The position numbers were made by a program, and so were the translations under genes. Below the pieces are notes generated by a model, which did no database searches, had not been told where the DNA came from, and saw only the letters and a list, made by a program, of their open reading frames with translations. From Afifella pfennigii DSM 17143 (GTDB taxonomy: Bacteria; Pseudomonadota; Alphaproteobacteria; Rhizobiales; Afifellaceae), in assembly GCF_000688515.1 (NCBI RefSeq), contig NZ_JHZK01000018.1, positions 1 to 64,000 of the forward strand: a DNA stretch of 64,000 bases, written 5' to 3'. Of this stretch, positions 54,572 through 64,000 are shown piece by piece (the stretch's first letter is position 1; each line of letters begins with the position of its first letter).

Positions 54572-55255
54572 ATGCAACGGGGCCGACAGATCCCGATCCC
54601 GCTTTCTCATCCGCCCGCCTACGACCGCGACAGCTACCTCATCGGCGATGCCAATAGGGAGGCTGCCGAACTCGTCCTGTCCTGGCCGCAATGGTCGGCG
54701 CCGGTGATGCTCCTCTGCGGCCCGCCCGGCTCCGGCAAGACCCATCTTGCCCGGCTGTGGGCGGAAGCGGCCGATGCGAGGCTGGTTGGGGCCGGCGATC
54801 TCGGCGGGCAGGGCGTGGCGGTCGGCGGCAATCTCGGCGTGGAGAATGTCGCCGCCGAAGCGGTGCCGGAACGCGAGCTCTTTCACCTCATCAACCGGGC
54901 GCGCGAGGAAGGCTTCTTTGTGCTGATAACCTCTCGCAGCCCGCTCGCCGACTGGAGACTGACGCTGAAGGACACGGTCTCCAGGCTGCGGCTTGCCGTG
55001 CCGGTCGGTCTCGGCGAGCCCGACGAGGAGCTCCTGCGCCAGGTGCTCGTCAAGCTCTTCGCCGATCGCCAGCTTGAGGTGGAGCGGGCGGTCGTCGACT
55101 ACATCCTGGTGCGCATGGAGCGCTCCTTGAGCGCCGCGCAGGCGCTCGTCGCCGCTATCGACGAGGCGGCGCTCTCGGAAGGGCGCCGGATCACGCGGCC
55201 GCTCGCCGCGCGGGTGCTTTCCGACCAGCCGGAAAGCCAGCAAGAGGAGCTCTGA
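54572..55255 (+). CDS. hdaA: HdaA, DnaA-related regulator of replication initiation
   Basis: 227 residues from the ATG at 54572 ([20 protein letters not shown]); a GTG at 54563 overlaps the permease stop but leaves no space after AGGGG. The N-terminal QIPIPL resembles a sliding-clamp-binding motif. The AAA+ part has [15 protein letters not shown] (Walker A) and [14 protein letters not shown]. Unlike DnaA it lacks the DNA-binding domain IV. HdaA with the clamp promotes ATP hydrolysis by DnaA. The position before ppk is typical. Confidence 0.88.
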   Translation: MQRGRQIPIPLSHPPAYDRDSYLIGDANREAAELVLSWPQWSAPVMLLCGPPGSGKTHLARLWAEAADARLVGAGDLGGQGVAVGGNLGVENVAAEAVPERELFHLINRAREEGFFVLITSRSPLADWRLTLKDTVSRLRLAVPVGLGEPDEELLRQVLVKLFADRQLEVERAVVDYILVRMERSLSAAQALVAAIDEAALSEGRRITRPLAARVLSDQPESQQEEL

Positions 55256-55275
55256 GCCGGCCCTTCCTTTCGGTC

Positions 55276-55293
55276 CTGTCATGGAAATGTTAC
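55276..55293 (+). promoter_or_regulatory. Candidate Pho box upstream of ppk
   Basis: CTGTCAT (55276-55282), four bases, then ATGTTAC (55287-55293): two heptamers with an 11-base period as in PhoB sites; the second matches the consensus at four of seven positions. It lies 55 bases before the ppk ATG. Confidence 0.4.
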
Positions 55294-55347
55294 GCTTTAC
55301 CTCCCACATCTAGAGGTCGAAGCGGAACAAGCTCCCCGAGAGAGGCC

Positions 55348-57546
<2,199 letters not shown>

Positions 57547-59069
57547 GGCGGAGAGCCCCGGCCGTATCCGCGGCTACGGCCCGGTCGGCGTCGTCGATAT
57601 CGGCTCCAACTCCGTCCGGCTCGTCGTCTATGAGCGGCTCGCCCGCTCGCCGACGCCGCTCTTCAACGAAAAGGTCCTGGCCGGGCTCGGCGCCGGCGTG
57701 GGAAAGAGCGGCCGTCTGTCGGACGATGCGATGGAAAAGGCGCTGGCGGCGCTACGCCGCTTCGCCGCGCTCGCCCGGCAGATGCAGGTGGTCGACCTTG
57801 CCGTGCTCGCCACGGCGGCGACGCGCGATGCGACGAACGGCGCCGACTTCATCGCCAAGGTGCGCGACATCTGCGGCTGCGACGTCGTCGTCCTCAGCGG
57901 CGAGGAGGAGGCGCGCTATGCCGCGCTCGGCGTCGTCGACGGCTTCCAGAAGCCGGATGGCGTCGCCGGCGATCTCGGAGGCGGCAGCCTGGAGGTCACC
58001 GACATCAGGGGCGAGGACCTTGGGCAGGGCGAGACCTTTCCGCTCGGCGGGCTGCGCCTCAGCGAAGATGCCGGCGGCGACATCAAGGCCGCGCGCAAGC
58101 TGGCGCGCGAGGCGCTGGAGGCCTCCAACATCCTGCCGGGGCTCGAAGGGCGCACCTTCTACGCCATCGGCGGCACCTGGCGCTCGATCGCCAAGCTGCA
58201 CATGCGCCAGACCGGCTATCCGCTGCGCGTCATGCATGGCTACACGCTGGAGGTGGACAAGAGCCGCGATTTCCTGAAGAGCCTCTACCGAACGCCGGTC
58301 GGCTCCATCGATTCCATCGAGGTCGTCTCCAAGCAGCGCCAGCCGCTCCTGTCCTATGGCGGTCTCGTCCTGTCGGAGCTGGTGCGGGCGGGCAAGCCGG
58401 CGCGCATCGTCATCTCCGCGCTCGGCCTGCGCGAAGGCTTCCTTTATTCGCGGCTATCCTCGGAGGAGCAGGCGCGCGACCCGCTCCTGGCGGCGGCCGG
58501 CGAGCTGGCGCTCCTGCGCTCGCGCTCGCCGGCGCATTGCGAGGAGCTGATCCCCTGGACCGGCGAGGCGATGGTGGCGCTCGGCATCGACGAGACGGAG
58601 GAGGAGGCGCGTCTGAGGGCCGCATCCTGCCTTCTCGCCGATATCGGCTGGCGCGCCCATCCCGATTACCGCGGCGAGCAGAGCCTCAACATCATCTCCA
58701 ACGCCGCCTTCGTCGGTGTCGATCATCCAGGCAGGGCCTATCTCGGCCTGTCCGTCTTTTACCGGCATTCCGGCCTTTCCGACGACGAGCTCGGGCCGGG
58801 CCTGCGCGAGGTCGTCACGGTGCGCTACCGGGAGCGGGCGCGCGCGCTCGCCGCCGCCTTCCGCGTCGCCTATCTCGTCTCGGCCTCCATGCCGGGGGTG
58901 ATGCCGCGCACGGCCATCCGGCGCGAGGGGAGCGAGTTACAGCTCGTCCTGCCGCCCGACATCGCCGACCTTGCCGGTGGAAGGCTGGAGCAGCGTCTGC
59001 GCCAGCTTGCCAATCTGGCCGGCCTGGAAAGCCGGATCGTGACGGAGGTTTGAAAAGGTTGCGGCGCCG

Positions 59070-60260
59070 CTACTCGGCGGCGACCGGCAGATCTTCCAGA
59101 TTGACCGTGCGCACCTTGCCGCGGCCGAGGAAAAGGGCCGTCTCGCCGCGCTTCAGCGCCAGGGCCTTCTTGCCGAAGAGCTGGAAGCGCCAGCCTTTCA
59201 GCGCCGCCACGTCGGCGTTATCGTCGGCGGCGAGCTTTTCCAAATCGTCGACGGTGGCGATCAGACGCGCCGCCACGCCATGGCGCTCGGCGACCATCTT
59301 CAGAAGCACCTTCAGAAGCTCGGCGGCGGCGCTGGCATGCTCAGGCGCCGGCCGCGTCTTGGGCAGGCGCGGCAGGTCGGCATCATCTATCGCCAGCGCC
59401 TCCTCAACGGCGGCGATCAGCGCCTGCGCCGACTGGCTGCGCTCAAAGCCGCGCGGCAGGGAGCGAAGCCGCGCCATCTGCTCGCCATTTTGCGGCTGCT
59501 GCAGGGCGATCTCGTAGATGGCGTCGTCCTTCAGGATGCGCTGGCGGGGCATGTCGCGCGCCTGCGCCTCCTGTTCGCGCCAGGCGGCGACCTTCTGCAT
59601 GACGGCGAGCTGGCGCGGCTTCTTCACGCGCATCTTCAGCCGCTTCCAGGCATTCTCCGGATGGGTGCGGTAGGTCTCGATATCGTTGAGGACGGCAAGC
59701 TCCTCCGCCACCCAGTCGACGCGGCCCTGCTCCTCCAGATTGGCCTTCAGCGACAGATAGACCTCGCATAGATGCGTCACGTCGGAGATGGCGTAGTTGA
59801 GCTGCTTGTCGGAAAGCGGCCGGCGCTGCCAGTCGGTGTAGCGCGAGGTCTTGTCGATGCGCGCGCCGGTGATGCGATGCACGAGCTGATCGTAGCTGAT
59901 CTGGTCGCCATAACCGCAGACCATCGCCGCCACCTGCGTGTCGAAGAGCGGCTTGGGCACCGTGTCAGCCAGCTTGACGAAGATCTCCACGTCCTGGCGG
60001 GCGGCATGGAAGACCTTGGTGACGCGCTCGTTGCGCAAGAGCTCGAAGAAAGGCGCAAGGTTGAGGTCGTCGGCGAGGGGGTCGACGATGACGGCGAAAT
60101 CCGGGGTCGCCATCTGGATAAGGCATAGCCTCGCCCAGAAGGTCGTCTCGCGAATGAATTCCGTATCGACGGCAACGAAGGCCGAATCGGCGAAGCGGCG
60201 GCAAATTTCTTCAAGCCTGGCGCTGTCGCACACGACCTCGAAATGGGTCTGATCGCTCAT
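59070..60260 (-). CDS. rnd: Ribonuclease D
   Basis: 396 residues from the ATG at 60260 (MSDQTHFEVVCDSARLEEIC). The DEDDy exonuclease residues are in FVAVDTEFIRETTF (D and E), FHAARQDVEIF (D) and NYAISDVTHL (Y and D). An HRDC domain follows near residue 210 (AWREQEAQARDMPRQRILKD). It trims tRNA precursors from the 3' end. It is divergent from aspS; the 268-base gap between them has no further gene. Confidence 0.93.
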   Translation of the reverse strand: MSDQTHFEVVCDSARLEEICRRFADSAFVAVDTEFIRETTFWARLCLIQMATPDFAVIVDPLADDLNLAPFFELLRNERVTKVFHAARQDVEIFVKLADTVPKPLFDTQVAAMVCGYGDQISYDQLVHRITGARIDKTSRYTDWQRRPLSDKQLNYAISDVTHLCEVYLSLKANLEEQGRVDWVAEELAVLNDIETYRTHPENAWKRLKMRVKKPRQLAVMQKVAAWREQEAQARDMPRQRILKDDAIYEIALQQPQNGEQMARLRSLPRGFERSQSAQALIAAVEEALAIDDADLPRLPKTRPAPEHASAAAELLKVLLKMVAERHGVAARLIATVDDLEKLAADDNADVAALKGWRFQLFGKKALALKRGETALFLGRGKVRTVNLEDLPVAAE

Positions 60261-60528
60261 GTGGCGCGCTCTATAGCCGATGAAGACGCGCCTGTCGCTA
60301 CCTGCCAAAGAGCAATGCCGTCGCGGCAGCGGGGAGGAAGGAGGCGAATCGGTCTTGTGTCCACCAGGCCTTCATAAACCAAGCCAGGGCGAGCCCGAAG
60401 CGCGGCGGCACGCTTCATCCACCGCAATGGCACGGCGCGCCGCCTCGCGCGGCCTTGACAGGGCGGTGCGCTTCTGTGCTTCTCCGCCGCGCATTTCCTG
60501 CCTTGATGAAACGAAAGAAGCGATATCC

Positions 60529-62565
60529 ATGCATCGCTACCGGTCACACCATTGCGGCGCGCTGCGTGCCGGCGATGTCGGCCAAACCGTCCGCCTTTCG
60601 GGATGGGTCCACCGTCTGCGCGACCATGGCGGTCTCCTCTTCATCGATCTCAGAGATCATTACGGGCTGACGCAGATCGTCGCCGATCCGGATTCGCCCG
60701 CCTTCGCCACGGCTGAGACGCTGCGCGCCGAATGGTGCATTCGCGTCGATGGCAAGGTGAAGGCGCGCACGCCCGAAACGGTCAATGCGCACCTGTCGAC
60801 GGGCGAGATCGAGGTCTTCGCAGAGGAGATCGAGATCCTGTCGGAGGCGCCGGAGCTGCCGCTGCCGGTCTTCGGCGAGCCGGAATATCCGGAAGATACG
60901 CGGCTGCGCTATCGCTTCCTTGATCTCCGGCGCGAGACGCTGCACAGGAACATCATGACGCGCGCGGCCGTCATTGAGAAGCTGCGCCAGCTCATGCGCG
61001 ACGAGGCGTTCAGCGAGTTCCAGACGCCGATCCTGACGGCCTCCTCGCCGGAAGGGGCGCGCGACTTCCTCGTTCCCTCGCGGCTGCATCCGGGCAAGTT
61101 CTACGCCCTGCCGCAGGCGCCGCAGCAGTTCAAGCAGCTCATCATGGTGGCGGGCTTCGACCGCTACTTCCAGATCGCGCCGTGCTTTCGCGACGAGGAT
61201 CCGCGCGCCGACCGGCTGCCGGGCGAGTTCTATCAGCTCGACGTGGAGATGAGCTTCGTCACCCAGGACGACGTCTTCGCGGCGATGGAGCCGGTGATGC
61301 GCGGCGCCTTCGAAGCCTTCGCGAACGGCCGGCCGGTGACGCAGGAATTTCCCCGCATTCCGTTCGCCGAGGCGATGCGCAAATACGGCACCGACAAGCC
61401 GGACCTCAGGAACCCCATCGTCATGCAGGCGGTGACGGCGCATTTCGCCGGCTCCGGCTTCAAGGTCTTCGCCGGCATGATCGAGCGCGAGCCGAAGACG
61501 GAGGTCTGGGCGATCCCGGCGCCGGGCGGCGGATCGAGAGCCTTCTGTGACCGGATGAATTCCTGGGCGCAGGCGGAAGGCCAGCCGGGGCTTGGCTATA
61601 TTTTCTGGCGCGAGAAAGCATCGGAAAACCCTATTGCCAATGCGGTGAATTCCTATTTTGAGCAGCTTGCGCCAGTCTTTAGGTTCCTGACGTCAGGAAA
61701 TCAGGAGGAGCGCGTTCGCGCGCAGATGGCGTTCCAGGATAAAGAACAAGAGCGAGCCGAAACGCTCAGAAACGTGTCTGATGATGAAGCGCGAGAAATT
61801 TTGACGCGTATCGATGGGCTGATCGAGAGCGGCAACGAAGATGAAGCCAATTTCTTGAAGGAAGCGTACTTCGGTTCTCAAGAAGCATCGGGACCGGTTG
61901 CGAAGAACATTGGTCATGAAAGGACCGAACGCATCCGCCAGCAGCTTGGCCTCAAGGAGGGCGATGCGGTCTTCTTCGCCGCTGGCGATCCGAAGGTCTT
62001 CGCCGATTTCGCCGGCAAGGCGCGCGACAAGGTCGGCGCCGAGCTCGGGCTCATCGACGAGGAGCGCTTCGAGCTCGCCTGGATCGTCGATTTTCCGATG
62101 TACGAATGGGACGAGGAGGAAAAGCGCGTCGACTTCTCGCACAACCCCTTCTCCATGCCGCAGGGCGGGCTGGAGGCGCTGGAAAGCCAGGATCCGCTGA
62201 CCATCCCGGCCTATCAGTACGATTGCGTGTGCAACGGCTACGAGATCGCCTCCGGCGCCATCCGTAACCACAAGCCGGAAATCATGAAGAAGGCCTTCGC
62301 CATCGCCGGCTACGACGAGAAGGTGCTGGAGGAGCGCTTCGGTGGCATGCTGCGGGCGCTGAAGTTCGGCGCGCCGCCGCATGGCGGCATGGCGGCCGGC
62401 ATCGACCGCATGGTGATGCTGATCGTCGGCGCCAAGAACCTGCGCGAGGTGACGCTCTTCCCGATGAACCAGCAGGCGGAGGACCTTCTCATGGGGGCGC
62501 CGTCGGCGGTGACGCCGAAGCAGCTGCGCGAGCTTTCCATCCGCGTGACGGCGCCGCAGGACTGA
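60529..62565 (+). CDS. aspS: Aspartyl-tRNA synthetase with an in-frame insertion in the GAD region
   Basis: 678 residues from the ATG at 60529; bacterial AspRS usually has about 590. All class II motifs are intact: the OB-fold with [20 protein letters not shown], motif 1 region [20 protein letters not shown], motif 2 [20 protein letters not shown] and motif 3 [16 protein letters not shown]. Residues 363-451 are extra, lie at the end of the bacteria-specific GAD domain, and are coded by DNA of about 50% G+C. As the enzyme is essential, the insertion is presumably tolerated. The type (discriminating or not) cannot be told. Confidence 0.95.
   Translation: MHRYRSHHCGALRAGDVGQTVRLSGWVHRLRDHGGLLFIDLRDHYGLTQIVADPDSPAFATAETLRAEWCIRVDGKVKARTPETVNAHLSTGEIEVFAEEIEILSEAPELPLPVFGEPEYPEDTRLRYRFLDLRRETLHRNIMTRAAVIEKLRQLMRDEAFSEFQTPILTASSPEGARDFLVPSRLHPGKFYALPQAPQQFKQLIMVAGFDRYFQIAPCFRDEDPRADRLPGEFYQLDVEMSFVTQDDVFAAMEPVMRGAFEAFANGRPVTQEFPRIPFAEAMRKYGTDKPDLRNPIVMQAVTAHFAGSGFKVFAGMIEREPKTEVWAIPAPGGGSRAFCDRMNSWAQAEGQPGLGYIFWREKASENPIANAVNSYFEQLAPVFRFLTSGNQEERVRAQMAFQDKEQERAETLRNVSDDEAREILTRIDGLIESGNEDEANFLKEAYFGSQEASGPVAKNIGHERTERIRQQLGLKEGDAVFFAAGDPKVFADFAGKARDKVGAELGLIDEERFELAWIVDFPMYEWDEEEKRVDFSHNPFSMPQGGLEALESQDPLTIPAYQYDCVCNGYEIASGAIRNHKPEIMKKAFAIAGYDEKVLEERFGGMLRALKFGAPPHGGMAAGIDRMVMLIVGAKNLREVTLFPMNQQAEDLLMGAPSAVTPKQLRELSIRVTAPQD
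61616..61891 (+). other. In-frame insertion bounded by a 9-bp direct repeat inside aspS
   Basis: AAGCATCGG occurs at 61616-61624 and again at 61883-61891, exactly 267 bases (89 codons) apart and in the same reading phase. The 258 bases between count to 130 G+C (50.4%) against about 65% in adjacent aspS. The encoded segment begins [20 protein letters not shown] and ends [13 protein letters not shown]; it is rich in charged residues and probably helical. It has no stop codon, no long terminal inverted repeat and no intein splice residues. Confidence 0.7.
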
Positions 62566-62604
62566 CCGGGCGGAGGGCGGCGCCACCGGCTCGCTTCCGG
62601 CGGT

Positions 62605-64000
62605 TTACCGCGCTTCTTCCAGGAGCGCCGGAACCGGCGGCTCAGGCGTCGTCGACACCTCAAGGCCGAGAAGCCCGACCAGCGAGGTCGGGTCGGCCTG
62701 CGCCGCCTCCAGGAGGGCGCCGACCGGCAGGGGCGCGCGCGGCTTCACGCGAACCACCAGCGCGCCGCGGCCGGAGAGGAAATCCTGCACCGGCTCGGCC
62801 AGGAGCTCGGCGACCTCCGGCGGGGCGACGTTGGTGAGCAGGAAGGGGATGGCCGCCACCGTCTGCTCCTTGAAGGCCGCCGTCGGCTGGTTCTGCTGTG
62901 CGGCGATGAAGGCGAAGACGCGATCGGCGAGGGAGCGGTCGCTCAGGGCCAGCGTCGCCTCTTGGAGCTCCAGCGGCGCAAGCAATTCAAGCCCGGCGAG
63001 CGGATCCTGATTTTGCGACAGACTGGCGATGCTCGCCTTGCGCATCCATTCCTCGGTGACGCCGAGCATCGTGTAGTGCAAGGAGAGATCGGCAGCCTCG
63101 GCCACCTCCAGCGCCATGGCGCTTTCCGACAGGCCGCCGGTCTCGCTCCAGCGGCTGACCGATTTCAGATCGACGCGGATATCCTCGTAGCCGAGCTGGT
63201 CGAGGACGGCGGCCGCCTTCGGGTCGGAGCGCAGAAGCTCGCCCGGCACGACCAGGTCGCTGAGGGTCGCCGTGCCGCCCGTCGGGAACAGGCCGACATA
63301 GCCGTCGAGATCTGCGCTGAGGGCGCGCAGTTGAACCGAGCGTGCCTCCGATTCGCCGATGGCGAGCCGGTCGATGCTAAAACCGCGCATCTTCGGCGCC
63401 AGTCTGGGCATGAGCTCGGCCAGGGCCGCCCGCTTGCCGGAGGTCGCCGGCATTCCTTCCTCCGGCAGTCCAAGCGCGGCGAGCTCGGCAATGGCCGCCA
63501 TGTCGGGAAAGGTGACCTCTCCCACCTCCAGGCTGCCGAGATCGAAATATCCGTCCGGCAGCACGAAGGTAACGCCGGAGAGCTGGAGCGCGCCAAAACG
63601 CTCCGCCGACAGATCGGAAAGCGCGAATTCGCCAAGCCGCACGGAGCCGGCCTCCGGCCCGGAATCCTCCACCAGCAAGCCGGAAACGCGGAAGTCGCCC
63701 AGTTTCACGGATGACAGGAACGAAACGACGGCCTGCAAGGCCGCTTTCTCGGCCGCTTCCTCGCCCGCCTTGGCCGCCGCCTTTCTCTCCTCGTCAGATA
63801 TGGCCGCGGCACGGTCGAACGCACCCACGAAGGGCGTCTCAGGCGGGCGCACCGCCAGATCGGCCATGGCGATCTCTTCAAGCGAGAAGGTGGTGCCGTC
63901 GGCGCCGCTACCGCTGATGCCCGTATAGGAAAGGTTCTTCACCGCGCTCCGCCAAAAACGGAGCCCGTTATGCGGCGTCTCGGAGAAGAGCTCAGAGAGA
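62605..64000 (-). CDS. Unrecognised protein, 5' end outside window
   Basis: The minus-strand frame stays open to the right edge, giving at least 464 residues; the annotated-looking GTG at 63942 is probably internal, since codons before it (SELFSETPHNGLRFW) also read as protein. It is rich in short strand-like repeats built on SVRLGEFALSDLSAERFGAL, SLEVGEVTFPDMAAI and FSIDRLAIGESEA, a pattern of layered beta repeats seen in AsmA-like or envelope-associated proteins. No catalytic motif is visible. It converges on aspS, 39 bases apart. I do not recognise the family. Confidence 0.7.
   Translation of the reverse strand, partial: LSELFSETPHNGLRFWRSAVKNLSYTGISGSGADGTTFSLEEIAMADLAVRPPETPFVGAFDRAAAISDEERKAAAKAGEEAAEKAALQAVVSFLSSVKLGDFRVSGLLVEDSGPEAGSVRLGEFALSDLSAERFGALQLSGVTFVLPDGYFDLGSLEVGEVTFPDMAAIAELAALGLPEEGMPATSGKRAALAELMPRLAPKMRGFSIDRLAIGESEARSVQLRALSADLDGYVGLFPTGGTATLSDLVVPGELLRSDPKAAAVLDQLGYEDIRVDLKSVSRWSETGGLSESAMALEVAEAADLSLHYTMLGVTEEWMRKASIASLSQNQDPLAGLELLAPLELQEATLALSDRSLADRVFAFIAAQQNQPTAAFKEQTVAAIPFLLTNVAPPEVAELLAEPVQDFLSGRGALVVRVKPRAPLPVGALLEAAQADPTSLVGLLGLEVSTTPEPPVPALLEEAR

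Noticed and set aside
61616-61891. Intein or group I/II intron in aspS
   Set aside because: The segment is too short for an intein, lacks the Cys/Ser start and His-Asn end residues, stays in frame without stops and shows no ribozyme core.

Overview
The window is GC-rich (roughly 65% by eye) and gene-dense. It comes from an alphaproteobacterium, most likely of the order Hyphomicrobiales (Rhizobiales). The signs are the S10-spc-alpha order running rpsJ to rplQ with secY-adk inside it, an HtrA protease and rarA directly after rplQ, an ATP12-type chaperone near an RluA-family pseudouridine synthase and crcB, and the block purN-purM / CDP-alcohol transferase / PerM-like permease / hdaA / ppk / ppx / rnd / aspS. 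I see no rRNA, CRISPR array, prophage or insertion sequence. One tRNA gene, tRNA-Glu(TTC), is present.

Layout. 1-14655 is the 3' end of tuf followed by an uninterrupted run of 26 ribosomal-protein, secY, adk and rpoA genes, all on the + strand, ending at a clear terminator. 14857-23464 is housekeeping: HtrA protease, RarA, a BCCT betaine-type transporter, CrcB, pseudouridine synthase, ATP12 chaperone and PccB. It ends in a short tandem array of 33-bp palindromic units. 23570-40631 is accessory. It holds a tripartite tricarboxylate transporter (tctC on +, SDR-tctB-tctA on -), an isocitrate-lyase/PEP-mutase-family lyase with an FCD-type GntR regulator, a divergent operon (aconitase-family hydratase, NTF2-like protein, cyclic amidohydrolase, isochorismatase-family amidase) and an aldo/keto reductase. 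All of these lie between two closely similar, directly oriented EamA/DMT transporter genes. Beyond the second copy are fragments of another tripartite transporter and an AbrB-family membrane protein. 40682-51045 holds tRNA-Glu, glyoxalase, sirtuin, a double cold-shock protein, a DUF192 protein, a capsule/exopolysaccharide cluster (Wza-like, Wzc-like with a degenerate kinase domain, polysaccharide deacetylase), heme A synthase and a molybdopterin oxidoreductase. 51093-64000 holds purine synthesis, HdaA, polyphosphate metabolism, RNase D, aspartyl-tRNA synthetase and the 3' part of an unrecognised gene.

How the accessory genes may work together (inference). The amidohydrolase could open a cyclic imide or ureide ring, the isochorismatase-like enzyme could deamidate the half-amide, the aconitase-like enzyme could hydrate the unsaturated acid, and the isocitrate-lyase-family enzyme could split the hydroxy acid. 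The Tct system would import related carboxylates, and the GntR protein would respond to an acid intermediate. Short TGTYRACA-type sites recur at the promoter regions of this island.

The most unusual single observation is inside aspS. A 267-bp in-frame segment of about 50% G+C is bounded by a 9-bp direct repeat. Removing one repeat plus the interval would give a synthetase of ordinary length (589 instead of 678 residues).
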